Shown here one piece after another: positions 35,025 through 43,549 of a stretch of DNA of 64,000 nucleotides. The notes below the pieces were generated by a model. It had not been told where the DNA came from. It did no database searches and saw nothing but the letters and a program-made list of their open reading frames with translations. The position numbers were made by a program, and so were the translations under genes. Origin of the DNA: Cryobacterium glaciale (GTDB lineage: Bacteria > Actinomycetota > Actinomycetes > Actinomycetales > Microbacteriaceae); contig NZ_SOEY01000028.1 in the NCBI RefSeq assembly GCF_004402535.1, positions 1 to 64,000 of the forward strand. The letters run 5' to 3'. The stretch's first letter is position 1, and every line of letters begins with the position of its first letter.

Positions 35025-35112
35025 CTCCTGCAATTTCTGCGACCGCGGGTTCTGAACGCCGCAATGACGCGGAACTTTCGCTGACGGCATACGAATTGCA
35101 GGAGTTATGCAC
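35017..35112. repeat. 19-bp inverted-repeat element between convergent genes
   Basis: Two perfectly complementary 19-bp arms (GTGCATAACTCCTGCAATT, 35017-35035, and its complement, 35094-35112) flank a 58-bp interior. The left arm contains the TAA stop of the aminotransferase. The interior has shorter dyads such as GTTC/GAAC and CGCGG/CCGCG. It may be a bidirectional terminator, or a non-autonomous REP/MITE-like element; its sequence is less GC-rich than its surroundings. I see no second copy in this window. Confidence 0.75.
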
Positions 35113-35140
35113 CCCACTCGCATGGAGGGGGGACGCCGGG

Positions 35141-36214
35141 TTAGGACGCCAGAGCGGGGTAGTCGGTGTAACCCCGGGCGCCGTCGGCGTAGTAGGTGAG
35201 CGGGTTGGGCTCGTTCACCGGCAGGTTTTCCCGCCAGCGACGCACCAGGTCGGGGTTGGCGATGGCGGCACGTCCGATGACGACGGCGTCGGCGACGTCG
35301 TCCCGCACAAGGCCGAGGGCCTCGTCGCGGGCGGTGATGGCGCCGAATCCGCTGTTGACGAGGAAGACCCCACCGAATCGGGCTCGCAGGTTCTGCACGA
35401 GGTCGCCGCGCGGGTCGGCGTGCAGCACACTCAGGTAGGCCAGGCCGAGCGGGGCGAGCCCATCGACGAGGGCGCCGTAGGTGGCCGTGAGGTCGTCGGA
35501 ATCCGTTTCGAGGGCGTCCTGGATGTTGTGTTCGGGTGAGATGCGCAGGCCCACCTTGTCGGCGCCGACGGCTTCGGCGACCGCTGTCACCACGTCGATG
35601 ACGAACCGGGCGCGGTTCGCCGGCGAGCCGCCGAAGGAATCGTCGCGCACGTTGGAGGCCGGCGACAGGAACTCGTGCAGCAGGTAGCCGTTGGCGCCGT
35701 GCAGCTCGACACCGTCGAATCCGGCGGCGATGGCGTTCCGGGAGGCGAGCACGAACTCGGCGATGATGCCGGGCAGCTCGTCTTCGGTCAACGCATGCGG
35801 CACGGGATAGTCCTGCTTGCCGTCGTAGGTGCGCGTGGTGCCGTCGATGGCGATCGCGCTCGGTGCGACGACCGGGAACCCACCGTTCGTGGCCTCGTGG
35901 GTGACACGACCGGCATGCATGACCTGGGCGACGATGCGCCCGCCGGCAGCATGCACCGAATCGGTCACTGCCTTCCAGCCAGCCAGCTGTTCGGGCTCGA
36001 CGAGCCCGGGCTGCCCGGGGAAGCCCTGGCCGGCATGGCTCGGGTAGGTGCCTTCGCTCACGATCAGTCCGAGCGAGGCTCGCTGCGTGTAGTGCAGGGC
36101 TACGAGTTCGCCGGGAACACCCGACTGGCCGGAGCGGATGCGGGTCAGCGGCGCCATGACGAGACGGTTGGGGAGTTCGAGGTCACCCAGGTTCAGCGGG
36201 GAAAACAGTTTCAC
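35141..36214 (-). CDS. Old-yellow-enzyme-family alkene reductase / NADH:flavin oxidoreductase
   Basis: A 357-residue FMN enzyme of the OYE family, which reduces activated C=C bonds, nitro-esters and electrophiles with NAD(P)H (NemA, xenobiotic reductase). Features: KLFSPLNLGDLELPNRLVMAPLTRIRSG at the N-terminus, PVVAPSAI, the substrate-side EFVLASRNAIAAGFDGVELHGANGYLLHEFLSPASNVRDD, and VVIGRAAIANPDLVRRWREN at the end. The HGANGYL motif holds the family His/Asn pair. GTG 36214 is chosen; a second GTG two codons upstream is also possible. A 17-bp palindrome 25 bp upstream (36239-36255) suggests dedicated repression. The divergent hydrolase gene starts 213 bp away. Confidence 0.92.
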   Translation of the reverse strand: MKLFSPLNLGDLELPNRLVMAPLTRIRSGQSGVPGELVALHYTQRASLGLIVSEGTYPSHAGQGFPGQPGLVEPEQLAGWKAVTDSVHAAGGRIVAQVMHAGRVTHEATNGGFPVVAPSAIAIDGTTRTYDGKQDYPVPHALTEDELPGIIAEFVLASRNAIAAGFDGVELHGANGYLLHEFLSPASNVRDDSFGGSPANRARFVIDVVTAVAEAVGADKVGLRISPEHNIQDALETDSDDLTATYGALVDGLAPLGLAYLSVLHADPRGDLVQNLRARFGGVFLVNSGFGAITARDEALGLVRDDVADAVVIGRAAIANPDLVRRWRENLPVNEPNPLTYYADGARGYTDYPALAS

Positions 36215-36238
36215 GGGCACTTCTTTCTCAATATTCAG

Positions 36239-36255
36239 CCGGTCGGTCCGACCGG
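36239..36255. promoter_or_regulatory. Candidate operator of the ene-reductase gene
   Basis: A perfect 17-bp palindrome, CCGGTCGG-T-CCGACCGG, 25 bp before the ene-reductase start. It could be a repressor site (TetR-like proteins often control such enzymes) or an mRNA hairpin. No regulator gene is adjacent. The rest of the 36215-36426 gap shows no gene. Confidence 0.5.
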
Positions 36256-36426
36256 ACACGTTCGTTGGGGAGGCAACAGGTGTCTGCGCCTTCACAGGCG
36301 GCAACGGACAGGAGACGCACGATATTCCTGCCTGCCAATCGGCTGCGCGTTTGTCGCCGCGCCGGTAATCCTCATCGGGAACTTCTGGCGGGCAATCCGC
36401 TGCGGCTGCGGCAACGAACTACCGGC

Positions 36427-37539
36427 ATGAGCATTTTGATGACCCGACCAGCGATCCGAAACCGCTCGACCCCGGACCGTTCGACCCCGGACGTGGCCGT
36501 CGCGTCCATCGGCGCACCGGACTCTCCGAAGCCGGCTCCGACGCCTCCCCGGCCGAAACCGGCTCCGCCCGCGACCGTGCTGGGCTACAGTCCGTTTCCC
36601 CTCGATGCTGACGCCCGTCACTTCGGCCTGACCACCAGTACCATGCGCCTGAAGGGGGGAACGGTGCGGGTGCGCCACGGTCGCCGCACCGCCAGCGAGA
36701 CCGCGACCATCCTGTTGCACGGCGCGGCCGGGTCCTGGACGACGTGGACTCCCCTGCTGCAGGCCGGCGATGCGACCGCCCGCGAACTGACCGATCTCAT
36801 CATTCCCGACCTGCCGGGGTGGGGCGACTCGCCCACGCCCGCCGACGTGTCGGTACTCGGCGTTGAATCGATGGCCGAGTTGGTGGCCGATCTGGCCCGT
36901 TCGCTCGGCTACGAGCGATGGGACGTCGTGGGCCATTCGATGGGCGGGTTCATCGCGCTGCAGCTGGCGGCGAGCGAAACGCGCGCCACGGCATCCGTCG
37001 GCCTGGTCTCGGCCACGTCGTTTTCGATCATCGACAGCGTTAGTCATCCGATTCGCCGATTCTCGGTCCTGCCCGCATTCACGGCGCTGCTTCTGACCAT
37101 GCGGATGCTGCGCGTCGCCGGCCCGATCGGCCGCGGTCTGGTGCGGGCCGTCGCGGGACTCGGTCTTCTGCGCGGGCTGGTCGCTCCCCTCTTCAGCTGG
37201 CCGACGGCGATCGACGCCACCGTGGTCGCCGCCCTCGGCGCCGAGGTGCGACCGGCCGGCTTCGTTCTGGCGGCTCACCGTGCCGGCACCTACGACGCTG
37301 CCACCCGTTGGGCCCAGATTCGCTGCCCCGTGCGATCGGTGCACGGTGACCACGACGTTTTCGTCACGGCCGACGACGACGAGCGGCTACTCGCCGCGAT
37401 CTCGACCTGCCGGATCAGCACCATTCCTGGGGCCGGTCACTTCAGCCAGATCGAACGCCCGCTGGAAGTGCTGATCCGGCTGGAATTCACTGTTTCCCAG
37501 CCGATACGCACTGCCGCGCGTCTGCTGGGTACTTGCTGA
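36427..37539 (+). CDS. Alpha/beta-hydrolase
   Basis: A 370-residue alpha/beta-hydrolase. The nucleophile elbow is VVGHSMGGFIALQLA, the oxyanion strand ILLHGAAGSWTTWTPLL, and the C-terminal Asp/His are in VHGDHDVFVT and GAGHFSQIERP, so the triad is complete. Residues 1-60 are a Pro-rich extension (PKPAPTPPRPKPAPP) without a clear signal peptide. ATG 36427 is the start; earlier in-frame codons lack sense. The cap region (residues about 190-270) is long and hydrophobic. The substrate is unknown. It diverges from the ene-reductase gene. Confidence 0.87.
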   Translation: MSILMTRPAIRNRSTPDRSTPDVAVASIGAPDSPKPAPTPPRPKPAPPATVLGYSPFPLDADARHFGLTTSTMRLKGGTVRVRHGRRTASETATILLHGAAGSWTTWTPLLQAGDATARELTDLIIPDLPGWGDSPTPADVSVLGVESMAELVADLARSLGYERWDVVGHSMGGFIALQLAASETRATASVGLVSATSFSIIDSVSHPIRRFSVLPAFTALLLTMRMLRVAGPIGRGLVRAVAGLGLLRGLVAPLFSWPTAIDATVVAALGAEVRPAGFVLAAHRAGTYDAATRWAQIRCPVRSVHGDHDVFVTADDDERLLAAISTCRISTIPGAGHFSQIERPLEVLIRLEFTVSQPIRTAARLLGTC

Positions 37540-37691
37540 AATCCTTGTATTTGTCCCCCAAACAGTGGACAGTAAGTAGCACTACCCGGTTCCACGCAAA
37601 AGTGCAAGCTTCGCTTTCATTCGTTCCGGCTCCAGTGTTTCTGATCGTCAGCGGTAACTGGCGGCAGAGCGTCCGATCGAAGGCAATTATC

Positions 37692-38084
37692 ATGGGTTCT
37701 CTCACGTACGACCGTGTCGTCGTGGAATTTGAAGACCGAATGCTGGCCCACCTGCAACTAGTGATCATTCAGAAGCTGCGTCGCGGCGAGAGCTTCCTGC
37801 TGTCCTGGCGTGATGCCGCCGTGGTCGGCGACGGTCGAAGCTCCGCCTGGCTGCACCCGGCCATTCCGCTGTACTTCAAGTTCGCTGGCGGCCACGCGCC
37901 GACCATCAACCCGAACTGGGTCGCCCAACTCACCCGCTCGGCGAACAGCTCTCAGGGTCTCGTCGTCACCGCCGAGGAGAGCGCCGCGGTTGACGCGAAT
38001 CTGCCGCCCAAGGTAGAACCGGCTATCGGAATCCGGGCGGCAGCGCAGACCCGCGCGACCAAGGCGAGCGTCACCGAACGCTAG
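37692..38084 (+). CDS. DUF7882-like small protein of Microbacteriaceae
   Basis: A 130-residue protein beginning MGSLTYDRVVVEFEDRMLAH. The blocks VIIQKLRRGESFLLSWRD, RSSAWLHPAIPLYFKFAG and NPNWVAQLTRSANSSQGLVV match a small family widespread in Microbacteriaceae, now called DUF7882 and often misannotated as an ATP-dependent DNA ligase. No catalytic motif of a ligase is present. The C-terminal 25 residues are variable. ATG 37692 fits the family N-terminus; upstream codons do not. Function unknown. The 37540-37691 region upstream is AT-richer and probably holds its promoter. Confidence 0.83.
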   Translation: MGSLTYDRVVVEFEDRMLAHLQLVIIQKLRRGESFLLSWRDAAVVGDGRSSAWLHPAIPLYFKFAGGHAPTINPNWVAQLTRSANSSQGLVVTAEESAAVDANLPPKVEPAIGIRAAAQTRATKASVTER

Positions 38085-38121
38085 CCGGATCGCAGCCTGG
38101 CCGGATCGAGCTCTGGCTCGA

Positions 38122-38952
38122 TCAGCGCGGAACGACCGTGAACCGCCGAAGCGCGAGTGCTGGGTTGATCGCGCGCACCGCGGTGACACGGGCCGGCGCC
38201 AGGAACGCGACCGCGACATCCGCTGCCTCGCCGAGGCTTGCCAGTGCAACCCCCATCGGATCGATGATCATGCTGGCACCGACACCGACTGGTGGCGTGT
38301 GATCGGCGGCGGCCACGAAGACGGTATTTTCCAGGGCCCGGGCGGTCAGCAGGGTGCGCCAATGCTGTTCCTTGAGCGGGCCGCGCACCCATTCGGCCGG
38401 TACGAGCACCAGGGTGGCTCCGGCATCGACGAGCCGACGGGTGACTTCGGGAAAGCGGATGTCATAGCAGGTCTGCAGCCCCACTCGCAGACCGCCGACG
38501 GCGAAGGTTTCGGGGTCGGTCACGGTGCCGGGTAGCACCCACTCCGATTCGCGGTCACCGAACGCATCGTAGAGGTGCAGCTTGCGATAGGTCGCCACGA
38601 GGTGACCGGCCGGATCGACGGCGACGATGGTGTTCGAGAAACGCGTCGGGTCCTCGCCTGTTTCGAGCATGCCGGCCACGATATGGATGCCGAGCTCGAC
38701 GGCGAGTTCGGCGAGCGCCGTCACGAACTCTCCATCGAGCCCCTCGGCTGCGGCGACAAAGGACGGCCCGAGTTTCGGCTCGAAGAACGCCGAATACTCG
38801 GGAAAGACCACGAGCCGGGCTCCGCGCGCGACGGCTGTGGTGGCCAGCTGCCGCAGCACGGCACGATTGCGGGCACGGTCGGCTGTCGGGGCGAACTGGG
38901 CAATGGCCACGCCAACCGCGTCTGCGTGGTCCGGGTCAACGACTGGAGTCAT
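38122..38952 (-). CDS. Carbon-nitrogen hydrolase (nitrilase superfamily)
   Basis: A 276-residue amidase-type enzyme with the complete catalytic triad: Glu52 (VVFPEYSAF), Lys124 (TYRKLHLYD) and Cys162 (GLQTCYDIRFPE). This motif set matches branch enzymes such as deaminated-glutathione amidase and omega-amidase. The N-terminal VAIAQFAPTADRARN is also typical. Normal family length. It converges with the DUF7882-like gene (a short 8-bp hairpin, GATCGAGC/GCTCGATC, at 38104-38123 lies between) and diverges from the GT-C gene 117 bp away. Housekeeping metabolite repair is the best guess for its role. Confidence 0.92.
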   Translation of the reverse strand: MTPVVDPDHADAVGVAIAQFAPTADRARNRAVLRQLATTAVARGARLVVFPEYSAFFEPKLGPSFVAAAEGLDGEFVTALAELAVELGIHIVAGMLETGEDPTRFSNTIVAVDPAGHLVATYRKLHLYDAFGDRESEWVLPGTVTDPETFAVGGLRVGLQTCYDIRFPEVTRRLVDAGATLVLVPAEWVRGPLKEQHWRTLLTARALENTVFVAAADHTPPVGVGASMIIDPMGVALASLGEAADVAVAFLAPARVTAVRAINPALALRRFTVVPR

Positions 38953-39069
38953 GGCGAAAGCCTAGCTGGCCTCCCGATGCCGGTGCCGATCGGCGACCGG
39001 ATTGGTGTTTGCAGGCAACTCGGGGCGTTTCGAAGGCTCCCGTTAACCAATGCTGGGTAGGTTGGCAAG

Positions 39070-40617
39070 GTGACCTCCGTTATCGCTCCGCACCTCGCCG
39101 CACCCGTCGTGATGGGGCGACGCCGGATGCGGGTCCTGACACCGGGGCTTTCAGCCGGGCTGGTCGGCCTCGTGGCCTTCCTGGTGTCGTTCGCGTGGTC
39201 CTGGCAGCCGTCGTACTGGGGCGACGAGGCGGCGAGCATCATGTCCGCCGAGCGATCGTTAACCTCACTGTCCGGCCTGCTCGACAACGTCGATGCCGTG
39301 CACGGCCTGTACTATCTGTTTCTGCACGGCTGGATCGACCTGTTCGGCGCCTCCGAACTCTCCACCCGACTGCCGAGCGCGGTCGCGATCGGGGCCGCCG
39401 CGACCGGGACGGTCGTTCTGGCACGGTTCTTCATGGGGACGCGGGTGGCCATCGGCGGCGGACTGATCTTCGCCCTGATTCCCCGGGTCACCTACATGGG
39501 CGCCGAGGCGCGATCCACCGCCATCGCAACGGCTATCGCGGTCTGGCTCACCGTGCTGCTGGTGCACTCGCTGCGCAGCAGCACCGCCTCGCGCCGGCGA
39601 CAGGTCCTGCTGTGGCTGGGATATTCCCTCCTGCTCGCCCTCGGAATCTACGTCTTCCTGTTCCTGGCACTGCTGCTTCCGGTGCACGCGGTGGTGGTTG
39701 TGCTGGCGGCGCGCCGGCATCCGCTGTGGCGCAGCGTCGTCGCCTGGTTGGGGGCGAGCGCCCTCGGGCTGCTTCTGGCCGCCCCGATCCTTCTGGCCGG
39801 AACCTCGCAGCGTGAACAGATCGCGTTCATTGGCCGACGGCCGACGGTCACGGTCACCGAGGCGGCCGTGATGCAGTGGTTCGATACCATTCCGGTGGCG
39901 ATCATGGCCTGGTCGCTCATCATCGTGGCCATTCTCGCGGTGTTCCTGCGCCAATCCGGCACGCATCGAACGGCTGGCCTGCCCGGTCGCGCCGGACTGA
40001 CGATCTTTCTGGCCTGGATGGTCGTACCGAGCGCGATCCTGCTGATCGGCACCCAGCTGGTCACCCCGATGTACGCCCTGCGCTATCTCTCGCTGTGCGC
40101 CCCCGCCGTGGGCGTGGTGATCGCGGCAGGCGTGGCGGCGCTCGCCAACAATTGGCTGCGGGCGGCGAGCGTCGTGGCGCTTGTCGCCGTGATCGTGCCG
40201 GCCTACGCCGTGCAGCGGGGTGACTTCGGCAAGAACGAGGGAAGCGACTGGCGGCAGGTCGCCGATGTAATCGCGGCCAGGGCCATACCCGGCGACGGCG
40301 TGGTGTTCGACCAGAGCGTGCGGCCCTCGCGGGTGCCGCGGCTGGCCATGCACGTGTACCCCGACGCGTTTGTCGGCCTGCAGGACGTGACGCTGACCCG
40401 GTCCTATGCCGAGACGGGGTGGCTCTGGGACGACGTCGCACCGCTGACCGACGTGCTGCCGGCCGTCACGGACCTCGACCGGATCTGGCTGCTGCAATAC
40501 TCAGGCAGTGGGGATTCGCGCCGTGGAACGGATGTCCAGACGCTCACGCTCCAGGGATTCCACGTCGCCGAGACGACACTGGTGAATCGCACCCGCATCA
40601 TTGAAATGACGAGGTAA
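39070..40617 (+). CDS. GT-C fold membrane glycosyltransferase (mannosyltransferase-like)
   Basis: A 515-residue membrane protein with about 10-12 helices. The acidic motif WGDEAASIMSAERSLT in the first extracytoplasmic loop is the GT-C/GT39 hallmark, normally the catalytic Asp. The C-terminal 150 residues form a soluble extracytoplasmic domain. GTG 39070 is the start. Such enzymes use a polyprenyl-phosphate sugar donor outside the membrane. The next gene, 4 bp downstream, makes polyprenol-phosphate-mannose, so this enzyme is likely the consumer, mannosylating protein or wall glycan. The specific acceptor is not known. Confidence 0.87.
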   Translation: MTSVIAPHLAAPVVMGRRRMRVLTPGLSAGLVGLVAFLVSFAWSWQPSYWGDEAASIMSAERSLTSLSGLLDNVDAVHGLYYLFLHGWIDLFGASELSTRLPSAVAIGAAATGTVVLARFFMGTRVAIGGGLIFALIPRVTYMGAEARSTAIATAIAVWLTVLLVHSLRSSTASRRRQVLLWLGYSLLLALGIYVFLFLALLLPVHAVVVVLAARRHPLWRSVVAWLGASALGLLLAAPILLAGTSQREQIAFIGRRPTVTVTEAAVMQWFDTIPVAIMAWSLIIVAILAVFLRQSGTHRTAGLPGRAGLTIFLAWMVVPSAILLIGTQLVTPMYALRYLSLCAPAVGVVIAAGVAALANNWLRAASVVALVAVIVPAYAVQRGDFGKNEGSDWRQVADVIAARAIPGDGVVFDQSVRPSRVPRLAMHVYPDAFVGLQDVTLTRSYAETGWLWDDVAPLTDVLPAVTDLDRIWLLQYSGSGDSRRGTDVQTLTLQGFHVAETTLVNRTRIIEMTR

Positions 40618-40621
40618 CCCC

Positions 40622-41389
40622 ATGCCCATTCCCGTGCCGACCACCCTGGTACTGGTTCCGACCTTCAACGAGGCCGAGAACATCACCTCGATCGTGGAAC
40701 GACTGCGGTCGAGTGTGCCCGCGGTGCACATTCTGGTCGTCGACGATGCCTCCCCCGACGGCACCGGAGCGCTGGCCGACAGCATCGCGGCCCGGGATTC
40801 GAGCGTTCACGTGCTGCACCGCACCGAGAAGACCGGCCTCGGCGCGGCGTACCTCGACGGATTCGGCTGGGGGCTCGATCGGGGCTACACCCAACTGGTG
40901 CAGCTCGACGCCGACGGCTCCCACCTGCCAGAGCAACTCGCGAGCTTGCTGGCGGCTGCCGCCACGGCCGACGTGGTGATGGGGTCGCGCTGGGTGCCCG
41001 GTGGGGCCATCGAGAATTGGCCGTGGCATCGCCGCGCCCTCTCCCGCGGCGGATCCCTGTACTCCCGCCTGCTGCTCCGATTGCCGCAACGGGACGCCAC
41101 CGGCGGTTACCGGGTCTACTCGGCTCGGGCCCTCGAGCGCATGGACCTCTCGAACGTGGACAGCCTCGGGTACTGCTTTCAGATTGAGATGCTGCTGCAC
41201 GCCGTACGAGCCGACCTGCGCGTCGTCGAGGTGCCGATCACGTTCGTCGAGAGGGTTCGCGGGTCGTCCAAGATGAGTCCGCGGATCGCCGTCGAAGCGA
41301 TGGCCCGGGTGACGCTGTGGGGGGTCACGGGCATGGGCATCAGCCGGGCCGGCGCCCGCGCTGCGGCCGCAGCCGCGCGCGAGGCGTAA
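40622..41389 (+). CDS. Polyprenol-phosphate mannosyltransferase (Ppm1/DPM1-like)
   Basis: A 255-residue GT2 enzyme of the dolichol-phosphate-mannose synthase type, which moves mannose from GDP-mannose to a polyprenyl phosphate at the inner membrane face. It shows LVLVPTFNEAENITSIVERL, LVVDDASPDGTGALAD, RTEKTGLGAAYLDGFGWGLDRGY, VQLDADGSHLPEQ, MGSRWVPGG, and the late VPITFVERVRGSSKMS block, all typical for the family. No C-terminal membrane helix is present, as in the soluble DPM1 form. It is cotranscribed with the GT-C gene. A strong, coherent pair. Confidence 0.93.
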   Translation: MPIPVPTTLVLVPTFNEAENITSIVERLRSSVPAVHILVVDDASPDGTGALADSIAARDSSVHVLHRTEKTGLGAAYLDGFGWGLDRGYTQLVQLDADGSHLPEQLASLLAAAATADVVMGSRWVPGGAIENWPWHRRALSRGGSLYSRLLLRLPQRDATGGYRVYSARALERMDLSNVDSLGYCFQIEMLLHAVRADLRVVEVPITFVERVRGSSKMSPRIAVEAMARVTLWGVTGMGISRAGARAAAAAAREA

Positions 41390-41415
41390 TCGGTTTTCGT
41401 CACAAACGGTGTTTG

Positions 41416-41428
41416 AGTCAATTTGACT
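41416..41428. promoter_or_regulatory. Candidate NrtR operator in the nad promoter
   Basis: A perfect odd-length dyad AGTCAA-T-TTGACT. A TATGAT hexamer follows at 41430-41435. Downstream, 41436-41478 holds a second dyad with arms GGGTCCAG/CTGGACCC (8 bp) that ends 3 bp before the nrtR start and may be an mRNA hairpin. Its place in front of nrtR-nadABC suggests autoregulation by NrtR; the site itself is not proven. Confidence 0.5.
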
Positions 41429-41480
41429 ATATGATGGGTCCAGCAGTTAAAGTCACCTCGACCTTTACGACTGGACCCCC

Positions 41481-42200
41481 GTGCTGGACCACCACCTGAC
41501 CGAGCAGAGCCCGCTCGAACGCGGCAGCACTCAGGCGACCCTGGCCGTATCGACGGTGATCTTCGCCCTGCGACCCGACGACGAGTCGCGGCTCATGACC
41601 CTGTGGCTGCCGCTCGTACGCCGCACCCGCGACCCTTTTCTCGGCCTGTGGGCCTTGCCCGGCGGCTGGTTACCAGCCGACGAGGAACTCGCCTCAGCCG
41701 CAGCACGCACCCTGCGGGAAACGACCGACCTCTCCCCCCGCTACCTCGAGCAGCTGTACACCTTCGGCGATATCGACCGCTCCCCCGGTGTGCGGGTGGT
41801 CTCCGTGGTGTACTGGGCGCTGGTGCGGTCGGAGGTCGCGGAGCGGGCATCCGTTGGTGAGAATGTGCGCTGGTTCGCGGCCGATTCGCTGCCGCTGCTG
41901 GCTTTCGACCACAACCGTGTCGTGGAATACGCCCTCTGGCGGCTACGCACCAAGGTGGAATATGCCCGCATCGCGCACGCTTTTCTCGGCGACACGTTCA
42001 CCCTCGCCCAGCTGCGCGAGGTACACGAGGCCGTGCTGCAGAAGGCACTCGACCCGGCCAACTTTCGCCGGTCGATGGAAGCGTCGGGCAGCGTGATCAG
42101 CACCAACCAGCACGTGGCCGGGGCCCGGCATCGGCCCGCCCGGCTCTACCGGTACGACGAACGGGCCGCCGAGCACGACCCGCCGGAACCCACGCTCTAA
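41481..42200 (+). CDS. nrtR: NrtR-type Nudix transcriptional regulator of NAD synthesis
   Basis: A 239-residue two-domain protein: Nudix-like residues 20-150, then a winged-helix DNA-binding region at about 150-235 (LGDTFTLAQLREVHEAVLQKALDPANFRRSM). The Nudix box is degenerate: GWLPADEELASAAARTLRETTDL lacks two of the catalytic glutamates, as expected for NrtR proteins that sense ADP-ribose instead of hydrolysing it. It precedes nadA by 37 bp, and NrtR is known to repress NAD genes in other bacteria, so control of nadABC is very likely. GTG 41481 has no clear ribosome-binding site, but an inverted repeat ends just before it. Confidence 0.9.
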   Translation: MLDHHLTEQSPLERGSTQATLAVSTVIFALRPDDESRLMTLWLPLVRRTRDPFLGLWALPGGWLPADEELASAAARTLRETTDLSPRYLEQLYTFGDIDRSPGVRVVSVVYWALVRSEVAERASVGENVRWFAADSLPLLAFDHNRVVEYALWRLRTKVEYARIAHAFLGDTFTLAQLREVHEAVLQKALDPANFRRSMEASGSVISTNQHVAGARHRPARLYRYDERAAEHDPPEPTL

Positions 42201-42237
42201 TCTCCTCTTTTCCCTTTCACTCTCTAGGAGCACGACC

Positions 42238-43548
42238 ATGATGATTCCCTCGGTCGAGACCACCATCCGTCTCATCGGTACCGGCAAAGCCGCCGGCAGC
42301 ACGTGCAGCCCCGACCTGGCGACGCCGCCGTGGGAGTTCGACGCGGGCACTCCCGGCTACGGCCCTGGTTCGTCGATGGGCGACGTGATTCCGGCCGGAT
42401 CGCCCCGCCAGGGCGCGCTGCCGGAGCGGTACCGCACCGCCTCGCCGGAAGAACTCAGCGCCCGCATCGTCGAAGCCAAGAACGTGCTCGGCGACTCGGT
42501 GGTCATTCTCGGCCACTTCTATCAGCGCGACGAGGTGCTGCGCCACGCCGATTTCGTCGGTGACTCCTTTCAGCTCGCCCAGGCTACCCAGAGCCGCCCC
42601 GACGCGGCCGCGATCGTGTTCTGCGGCGTGCACTTCATGGCCGAAACCGCCGACCTGCTCTCCGGGCCCGAGCAGGCCGTCATCCTGCCGAACCTCGCCG
42701 CCGGCTGCTCCATGGCCGACATGGCCGACATCGACTCGGTCACCGAATGCTGGGAACAGCTCGAAGCGCTCTACGGCACCGAAGCGGATGCCTCCGGCCG
42801 GGTTCCGGTGATTCCGGTCACCTACATGAATTCCTCCGCCGCGCTCAAGGGCTTCTGCGGTGAGCACGGCGGCATCGTCTGCACCTCGTCGAACGCGCAG
42901 ACGGTGCTCGAGTGGGCCTTCGAACGCGGGCAGCGGGTGCTGTTCTTTCCCGACCAGCACCTCGGCCGCAATACCGCCAAGGCCATGGGCGTACCGCTCG
43001 ATGCCATGCCGATGTGGAACCCGACCAAGCCGCTCGGCGGCAATACGGCCGCCGAGCTCGAAGCCGCCCGGGTCGTGCTCTGGCACGGCTTCTGCAGCGT
43101 GCACCGCCGCTTCACCGTGCCGCAGATCGACGCCGCCCGCGCCGAACACCCCGGCGTGCAGGTCATCGTTCACCCGGAATGCCCGATGGCGGTCGTCGAC
43201 GCCGCCGACTCGGCCGGATCGACCGACTTCATCGCCAAGGCCATCGCGGCCGCCGCGGCCGGAACGACCTTCGCCATCGGCACCGAGATCAACCTCGTGA
43301 ACCGGCTCGCCGCCGCGCACCCCGAGCATGAGATCTTCTGCCTCGACCCGGTGATCTGCCCGTGCTCGACCATGTACCGCATCCACGCCGGCTACCTGGC
43401 TTGGGTGCTCGAGGCCCTCGTCGGCGGCGGTGAAGCCCCTTCCCAGGTGCTCAACCAGATCACGGTGTCGGCCGATGTTGCCGGGCACGCCCGGGTGGCC
43501 CTCGAGCGGATGCTGGCGGCCCGGCCGCCGATCCTGGTCGGCGTCTGA
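42238..43548 (+). CDS. nadA: Quinolinate synthase
   Basis: A 436-residue [4Fe-4S] enzyme that condenses iminoaspartate with dihydroxyacetone phosphate to quinolinate. The first half has VVILGHFYQRDEVLRHADFVGDSFQLA and VFCGVHFMAETADLLS; cluster cysteines fit FCGVHFM, HPECPM and CPCSTM. Further landmarks are PDQHLGRNTAKAMG and TEINLVNRLAAAHPEHEIFCLDP. The N-terminal 70 residues are longer than E. coli NadA, as in other actinobacteria. ATG 42238 follows TAGGAG at good spacing. NadB and NadC follow directly, and a NifS-like gene ends the operon, which could supply sulfur for the cluster. Confidence 0.96.
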   Translation: MMIPSVETTIRLIGTGKAAGSTCSPDLATPPWEFDAGTPGYGPGSSMGDVIPAGSPRQGALPERYRTASPEELSARIVEAKNVLGDSVVILGHFYQRDEVLRHADFVGDSFQLAQATQSRPDAAAIVFCGVHFMAETADLLSGPEQAVILPNLAAGCSMADMADIDSVTECWEQLEALYGTEADASGRVPVIPVTYMNSSAALKGFCGEHGGIVCTSSNAQTVLEWAFERGQRVLFFPDQHLGRNTAKAMGVPLDAMPMWNPTKPLGGNTAAELEAARVVLWHGFCSVHRRFTVPQIDAARAEHPGVQVIVHPECPMAVVDAADSAGSTDFIAKAIAAAAAGTTFAIGTEINLVNRLAAAHPEHEIFCLDPVICPCSTMYRIHAGYLAWVLEALVGGGEAPSQVLNQITVSADVAGHARVALERMLAARPPILVGV

Positions 43549-43549
43549 C

